This document shows, one piece after another, positions 59,849 through 64,000 of a stretch of DNA of 64,000 nt. Made by a program: the position numbers and the translations under genes. This stretch comes from Cyclobacteriaceae bacterium (GTDB lineage Bacteria > Bacteroidota > Bacteroidia > Cytophagales > Cyclobacteriaceae): assembly GCA_026129485.1 (NCBI GenBank), contig JAHCHY010000006.1, positions 152,857 through 216,856 of the forward strand, read 5' to 3'. The notes under the pieces are model-generated. The model had not been told where the DNA came from. It saw only the letters and a program-made list of their open reading frames with translations, and ran no database searches. How positions within the stretch are numbered: position 1 is the stretch's first letter; every line of letters begins with the position of its first letter.

Positions 59849-60834
59849 GAAATTTTTTATCTGTCCACGAAGTCGAAAATCTTTCGCAACTCATAAACAA
59901 CGCGCTGGCTTACAAAGCCGACCCGTTTAAAGATGTTACGCTGGGCGAACGCAAGCGGCTGGGCATGTTGTTCCTCAATCCCAGCATGCGCACGCGCATC
60001 AGCACACAGATTGCTGCCAAAAACTTAGGCATGGATGCGATTGTGTTTAATGTGGGGCAGGATGGCTGGACGCTCGAATTTGAAGATGAAGCCATTATGA
60101 GCGGCACCACGGTAGAGCACGTAAAGGAAGCCGCACCGGTATTGGGTAAGTATTTTGACATTCTTGGAGTTCGTACGTTTCCGTCCTTGAAAAATAAAGA
60201 AGACGATTACAGCGAGCTCTATATCAACCAGTTTATTAAATATGCCGGTGTGCCGATTTTAAGCCTGGAGAGCGCTACGCTTCATCCGCTGCAAAGCCTT
60301 ACCGATTTAATTACCATTTCAGAAACATGGAATTACTCCCCTCTCCCCCGGAGAGGGGCTGGGGGTGAGCGCAAGCCTAAGATTGTGCTCACGTGGGCAC
60401 CGCATGTAAAAGCGTTACCGCAATGTGTAGCCAACAGCTTTGCACAATGGGTTAATGCATGGGAGCAGGCCGATTTTGTAATCACCCATCCGGAAGATTA
60501 TGAACTGGATGAGAAATTCACCCGTGGCGCAACCATTACCCACAACCAGGACGAAGCGCTGAAAGATGCAGACTTTGTGTATATTAAAAACTGGAGTACC
60601 TATAATGACTACGGCAAAATTTATTGTAACGATCCGGAGTGGATGCTCACCAATGAAAAGCTGGCGTTGACAAACCATGCCAGGATTATGCACTGTTTGC
60701 CCGTTCGCAGAAATGTGGAGCTGAGTGATGAAATTCTGGATGGCCCGAACAGCATAGTTACACAACAGGCCGGCAACCGGGTGTGGGCTGCACAGGCGGT
60801 GTTGGCGGAGTTACTTAAAACCAAAAAGCAGTAG
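59845..60834 (+). CDS. argF': N-succinyl/N-acetyl-L-ornithine transcarbamylase
   Basis: 329 residues of the acylornithine transcarbamylase group. Carbamoyl-phosphate motif P-S-M-R-T-R (46-51), then the loop S-G-T-T-V90-E-H-V-K-E-A, L-H-P-L-Q-S-L-T-D, T-W-A-P-H and M-H-C-L-P-V-R-R-N. Residue 90 is Pro in the Bacteroides succinylornithine enzyme and Glu at the matching place in Xanthomonas acetylornithine enzyme; here it is Val, which removes the Glu that limits the pocket to acetyl. This favours N-succinylornithine as substrate. Residues ~165-175 (S-P-L-P-R-R-G-A-G-G-E) are encoded by a dispersed G/C-rich repeat inserted in frame before strand P-K-I-V-L-T-W. Confidence 0.93.
   Translation: MRNFLSVHEVENLSQLINNALAYKADPFKDVTLGERKRLGMLFLNPSMRTRISTQIAAKNLGMDAIVFNVGQDGWTLEFEDEAIMSGTTVEHVKEAAPVLGKYFDILGVRTFPSLKNKEDDYSELYINQFIKYAGVPILSLESATLHPLQSLTDLITISETWNYSPLPRRGAGGERKPKIVLTWAPHVKALPQCVANSFAQWVNAWEQADFVITHPEDYELDEKFTRGATITHNQDEALKDADFVYIKNWSTYNDYGKIYCNDPEWMLTNEKLALTNHARIMHCLPVRRNVELSDEILDGPNSIVTQQAGNRVWAAQAVLAELLKTKKQ
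60336..60369 (+). repeat. G/C-rich repeat inserted in frame in argF'
   Basis: Same element as 55987-56020, with CTCCCCTCTCC and, after CCCCGG, GAGAGGGGCTGGGGGTGAG. It codes for about eleven residues, S-P-L-P-R-R-G-A-G-G-E, absent from the Bacteroides enzyme as I recall it. The frame is intact on both sides. Confidence 0.8.
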
Positions 60835-60883
60835 GCAATCCTCAATAGGCAAGGTTGCCTGTTGCTTTTGCCTATTGCCTACT
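60830..60883. repeat. Heptad repeat arrays, inverted pair, between argF' and argB
   Basis: Units GTAGGCA, ATCCTCA, ATAGGCA, AGGTTGC, CTGTTGC, TTTTGCC, TATTGCC from 60831. AGTAGGCAAT (60830-60839) and ATTGCCTACT (60874-60883) are exact reverse complements, and AATAGGCAA/TTGCCTATT pair inside. The first units overlap the argF' stop codon. Confidence 0.85.
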
Positions 60884-60893
60884 TTAAAAAAGT

Positions 60894-61685
60894 ATGAACA
60901 AACTCTATATAATCAAGATCGGTGGCAACGTATTAGATAACGAGAGCGCCTTAAAAAACTTTCTCAAGGATTTTGCTACCATACAGGCGCCCAAAATTCT
61001 CATTCACGGGGGCGGGAAGATTGCTACGAAATTAGGTGAGCAGTTAGGCATTCAATCGCGTTACGTTAAAGGCAGAAGAATTACCGATGCCCAAACGCTT
61101 GATCTTGTAACAATGGTTTACGGTGGACTGGTTAACAAGCAGATTGTAGCGGCCTTACAAAACCATCATTGCAATGCGATGGGTGTAACCGGTGCCGATG
61201 GCAATATCATCAAAGCAAAGAAACGCCCGGTAGGTGAAGTGGATTATGGTTTTGTTGGCGATGTAACACCCGATAGCGTAAACAGCACCTTGCTTTACTT
61301 TTTACTGAAACAAAACATCATTCCTGTTTTTGCCCCGCTTACACATGAGAACGGTGTGATGCTCAATACCAATGCCGATACTATTGCCTCTGTATTGGCT
61401 ATTTCATTAAGCAAACATTTTGATGTCCGTTTGATTTTCTGTTTTGAAAAGCAAGGCGTGCTGCTGGATGTGAACAAAGAAGACTCGGTAATCCGAAACC
61501 TGAATCACAGCTTATACAAAGAGCTGCTGGAAAAAGATTCATTTCATGATGGCATTTTGCCCAAGCTGGAAAATGCGTTTAAAGCCATTCAGTCAGGCGT
61601 AAAAGAAGTATTGATTGGCGAACACACGCACCTGCTTGCCAACACCGGCTATGATACGAAAGGAACGCTCATTACACAGGCATGA
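60894..61685 (+). CDS. argB: Acylglutamate kinase
   Basis: 263 residues of the amino-acid-kinase family: I-I-K-I-G-G-N-V-L-D at the start, I-H-G-G-G-K-I-A-T-K-L-G, Y-V-K-G-R-R-I-T-D, and N-T-N-A-D-T-I-A-S in the C-terminal lobe. No N-terminal extension, so the arginine-inhibited hexamer form is unlikely. Phosphorylates N-acyl-glutamate. Its stop overlaps the argE start by the ATGA arrangement. Confidence 0.95.
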   Translation: MNKLYIIKIGGNVLDNESALKNFLKDFATIQAPKILIHGGGKIATKLGEQLGIQSRYVKGRRITDAQTLDLVTMVYGGLVNKQIVAALQNHHCNAMGVTGADGNIIKAKKRPVGEVDYGFVGDVTPDSVNSTLLYFLLKQNIIPVFAPLTHENGVMLNTNADTIASVLAISLSKHFDVRLIFCFEKQGVLLDVNKEDSVIRNLNHSLYKELLEKDSFHDGILPKLENAFKAIQSGVKEVLIGEHTHLLANTGYDTKGTLITQA

Positions 61686-62740
61686 AAGAGCACCTGACAT
61701 TTATCGGGATAGATTTGTTACAGCAGTTGGTTGCTACGCCTTCTTTCAGTAAAGAAGAGGACAAGACTGCCGGTTTGCTGATGGGATTCTTTCAACATCA
61801 TGGTATGCAAGCCTTCCGTAAAGGCAATAATGTGTGGGCTATCAATGAACATTTTGATGCAAGCAAACCTACTATCCTGCTCAACTCACATCACGACACC
61901 GTAAAGCCTAACCCCGCCTACACGCGCGATCCGTTTGCTCCGCACATTATTGATGATAAACTCTACGGATTAGGGAGCAATGATGCAGGCGGATCATTGG
62001 TATCGTTGATCATGACCTTTTTTTACTTCAGCAACCAACCGAACCTGAAATACAATTTAGTGATGGCTGCCACTGCGGAAGAAGAAATTTCCGGAACCGG
62101 GGGCATTGAATTAACCTGGAATGATCTGCCCAAAATTGATTGCACCATTGTAGGCGAGCCTACACGCACCGATATTGCTGTTGCTGAAAAAGGATTAATG
62201 GTACTGGATTGTGTAGTCAAAGGCAAGGCCGGGCATGCCGCACGCGAAGAAGGCGTGAACGCCATTTACGAATCCTTGAAAGATGTTGAATGGTTCCGAA
62301 CCTATTCTTTCCCGAAAGTATCGGATACGCTTGGCAAAATAAAAATGTCGGTAACGGTAATCAACGCAGGGCAGGCGCACAACCAGGTACCGGCCGAATG
62401 TAAATTTACGGTTGACATTCGCGCTACCGATGCCTATTCGCTGGAAGAAATCCTGGAAACTGTAAAGCAGCATGTTACGTGCGAGGTAACTCCCCGTTCG
62501 CTTCGGTTGCGTCCATCCGGCATAGCGCAAGACCATCCTTTGGTTGTAGCGGGAAAATCAATAGGTAAAAAATTGTACGGCTCACCCACTACTTCCGATC
62601 AGGCATTGATCCCCGTGCCCTCTATCAAAATGGGGCCTGGCGATTCAGCCCGCTCGCACAGTGCCGATGAGTTTATTTATGTGCATGAAATTGAAGCCGG
62701 AATTGAAAGCTATATTCAACTTTTAGAACAAATTCTTTAG
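61682..62740 (+). CDS. argE: M20 family acylornithine/acylcitrulline deacylase
   Basis: 352 residues, M20 zinc peptidase: L-N-S-H-H-D-T-V-K-P first metal His-Asp, G-L-G-S-N-D-A-G-G bridging Asp, A-T-A-E-E-E-I-S-G-T-G-G catalytic Glu pair, G-E-P-T-R-T-D-I, and H-S-A-D-E-F at the end. In the transcarbamylase route via acylcitrulline this enzyme must release citrulline by removing the acyl group after ArgF'. Shorter than E. coli ArgE and nearer to the ArgE/LysK-DapE type. Four-base overlap with argB. Confidence 0.92.
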   Translation: MKEHLTFIGIDLLQQLVATPSFSKEEDKTAGLLMGFFQHHGMQAFRKGNNVWAINEHFDASKPTILLNSHHDTVKPNPAYTRDPFAPHIIDDKLYGLGSNDAGGSLVSLIMTFFYFSNQPNLKYNLVMAATAEEEISGTGGIELTWNDLPKIDCTIVGEPTRTDIAVAEKGLMVLDCVVKGKAGHAAREEGVNAIYESLKDVEWFRTYSFPKVSDTLGKIKMSVTVINAGQAHNQVPAECKFTVDIRATDAYSLEEILETVKQHVTCEVTPRSLRLRPSGIAQDHPLVVAGKSIGKKLYGSPTTSDQALIPVPSIKMGPGDSARSHSADEFIYVHEIEAGIESYIQLLEQIL

Positions 62741-62745
62741 TAACA

Positions 62746-62822
62746 AGTTTCCGGTTACCGGTTTCCTGTTATATGTTTGAGCAGGATAAACCGGAAACCC
62801 GAAACCAGCAACCGGAAACTAA
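62746..62822. repeat. Heptad repeat arrays, inverted pair, between argE and argH
   Basis: Eleven units in step 7 from 62746: AGTTTCC, GGTTACC, GGTTTCC, TGTTATA, TGTTTGA, GCAGGAT, then AAACCGG, AAACCCG, AAACCAG, CAACCGG, AAACTAA. The left units carry nGTTnnn and the right ones nAACnnn or AAACnnn; AGTTTCCGGTT (62746-62756) and AACCGGAAACT (62810-62820) are exact reverse complements. The array ends 2 nt before the argH ATG. Confidence 0.85.
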
Positions 62823-62824
62823 TT

Positions 62825-64000
62825 ATGAAACTCTGGAGCAAAAACAAAGAATCGCTTAAAACGGTAACCGACTTTACCACCGGGCAGGACAATGTGTTGG
62901 ATTTGTATCTTGCACCTTTTGATATATTAGGCTCTCTGGCTCACATCACCATGCTGGAAGCTATCGGGCTGCTTACCAAAAACGAGCTTGAAATTTTAAG
63001 CAAAGAGCTTAAGTCCATTTATAAAGAAATTCAATCCGGCAAGTTTGAGATTGAAGCCGGAGTGGAAGATATACACTCACAGATAGAGCTTCTGCTTACA
63101 AAAAAGCTGGGCGATGTCGGAAAAAAAATACACAGTGGCCGCTCACGCAACGACCAGGTGCTGGTGGATATTAAACTTTACCTGCGCCATGAAACAGAGC
63201 AGCTCACGCAAGCCGTTCAACAGGTTTTTGAGCTGCTGATCGCACAAAGCGAAAAACATAAGCGCAAACTCCTTCCGGGTTACACGCATTTACAGGTAGC
63301 CATGCCCTCATCATTCGGGTTGTGGTTTGGCGCTTATGCGGAAAGCTTAGTTGATGACCTGATCACTTTGGAAGCTGCCTACCAGGTTGTGAACAAAAAT
63401 CCGTTGGGCTCTGCAGCAGGCTATGGCTCATCGTTTCCGCTGAATCGCTCGCTCACCACGCAACTTTTGGGTTTCGATGATCTGAACTACAACGTGGTGT
63501 ATGCACAAATGGGGCGCGGAAAAACAGAGCGCATTATGGCACAAGCCATGAGCAACATAGCCGCTACAATCGGCAAGCTCGCTATGGACTGTACGTTATT
63601 CCTCAACCAGAATTTTGGATTTATATCCTTTCCCGATGAGCTGACCACCGGTTCCAGCATTATGCCGCACAAGAAAAACCCCGATGTATTCGAGCTGATA
63701 CGGGCGAGGTGTAACAGCATTCAGGCTTTGCCGAATGAGTTAACACTACTAACATCCAATCTTCCCTCCGGCTACCACCGCGATTTACAGCTATTAAAGG
63801 AGAAGCTTTTCCCTGCCATTCAAACCCTGAAAGACTGCCTGCGGATGACACACCTCATGCTATCGGCCATTGAAGTAAGGGACAACATCCTGCAGGACGA
63901 AAAATACAAGTACCTGTTCAGCGTGGAAGAAGTGAATAAATTAGTCTTATCGGGTATGCCCTTCCGCGATGCCTACAAAAAAACAGGGCTTGATATTGAA
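62825..64000 (+). CDS. argH: Argininosuccinate lyase (3' end outside the window)
   Basis: The first 392 codons of a fumarase/aspartase-superfamily lyase; the frame is open to the window end. Marks: M-K-L-W-S-K at the start, I-H-S-G-R-S-R-N-D-Q-V, the H-L-Q loop in G-Y-T-H-L-Q-V-A-M-P, and the superfamily signature G-S-S-I-M-P-H-K-K-N-P-D near residue 278. Converts argininosuccinate to arginine and fumarate. Last visible gene of the arginine operon; with usual length 440-460 about 50-70 residues are missing. Confidence 0.94.
   Translation, partial: MKLWSKNKESLKTVTDFTTGQDNVLDLYLAPFDILGSLAHITMLEAIGLLTKNELEILSKELKSIYKEIQSGKFEIEAGVEDIHSQIELLLTKKLGDVGKKIHSGRSRNDQVLVDIKLYLRHETEQLTQAVQQVFELLIAQSEKHKRKLLPGYTHLQVAMPSSFGLWFGAYAESLVDDLITLEAAYQVVNKNPLGSAAGYGSSFPLNRSLTTQLLGFDDLNYNVVYAQMGRGKTERIMAQAMSNIAATIGKLAMDCTLFLNQNFGFISFPDELTTGSSIMPHKKNPDVFELIRARCNSIQALPNELTLLTSNLPSGYHRDLQLLKEKLFPAIQTLKDCLRMTHLMLSAIEVRDNILQDEKYKYLFSVEEVNKLVLSGMPFRDAYKKTGLDIE

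Overview
The window comes from an aerobic member of the Bacteroidota, most likely Cytophagales (Cyclobacteriaceae/Chryseolinea-like). The grounds are Bacteroidota-type promoters (TTTG, about 19 nt, TAnnTTT), many lipoproteins, DUF1080 and cytochrome-fused sugar dehydrogenases, a fused B12 mutase (IcmF), a LytS/LytTR pair, and an arginine operon built on the transcarbamylase variant that acts on acylated ornithine. No rRNA, tRNA, CRISPR array or intact insertion sequence was seen.

Layout. (1) 1-17.8 kb: sugar and sulfated-glycan degradation without SusC/SusD: serine hydrolase, two DUF1080 (3-keto-glycoside hydrolase-like) proteins, haem c/beta-propeller and PQQ-type dehydrogenases, a PHP phosphoesterase, a double esterase, a Nudix-type repressor with a perfect 25-bp palindrome beside it, a TIM-barrel isomerase, and a sulfatase paired with an apparently active formylglycine-generating enzyme. 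(2) 17.9-20.6 kb: lutABC-like lactate oxidation, with lutB broken by a one-base frameshift. (3) 20.7-31.4 kb: small proteins, an M16 protease pair, a histidine kinase, icmF, and two paralogous secreted proteins separated by a fold-back repeat. (4) 31.5-43.2 kb: a leftward run with apt, hutI, guaA, typA, TPR/PBP proteins and a FucP-type transporter. (5) 43.3-54.8 kb: two RNA methyltransferases, an SDHY-repeat protein, a LytS kinase plus LytS-like pseudokinase plus LytTR regulator, a RelE/ParE toxin-antitoxin pair, a haem-sensor lipoprotein, a CbbX-like AAA protein, an ABC-permease remnant, an MFS exporter and DedA. (6) 54.8-64 kb: the arginine operon GNAT-argG-argC-(four-helix-bundle gene)-argD-argF'-argB-argE-argH, cut by the window end.

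The most unusual feature runs through all regions: arrays of degenerate 7-bp units, usually arranged as two inverted half-arrays. They fill gaps inside the arg operon and the divergent rlmI-like/trmH gap, and sit in frame inside icmF (twice) and lutC. One pair of half-arrays encloses the four-helix-bundle gene, as if that gene were cargo of the element. A second, unrelated G/C-rich repeat occurs both directly before argG and in frame inside argF'. Residue 90 of ArgF' is Val rather than Glu, which points to N-succinyl rather than N-acetyl intermediates in arginine synthesis; the operon-leading GNAT protein is then a candidate for the first acylation step. A short arginine-rich leader ORF followed by a hairpin lies before that gene.
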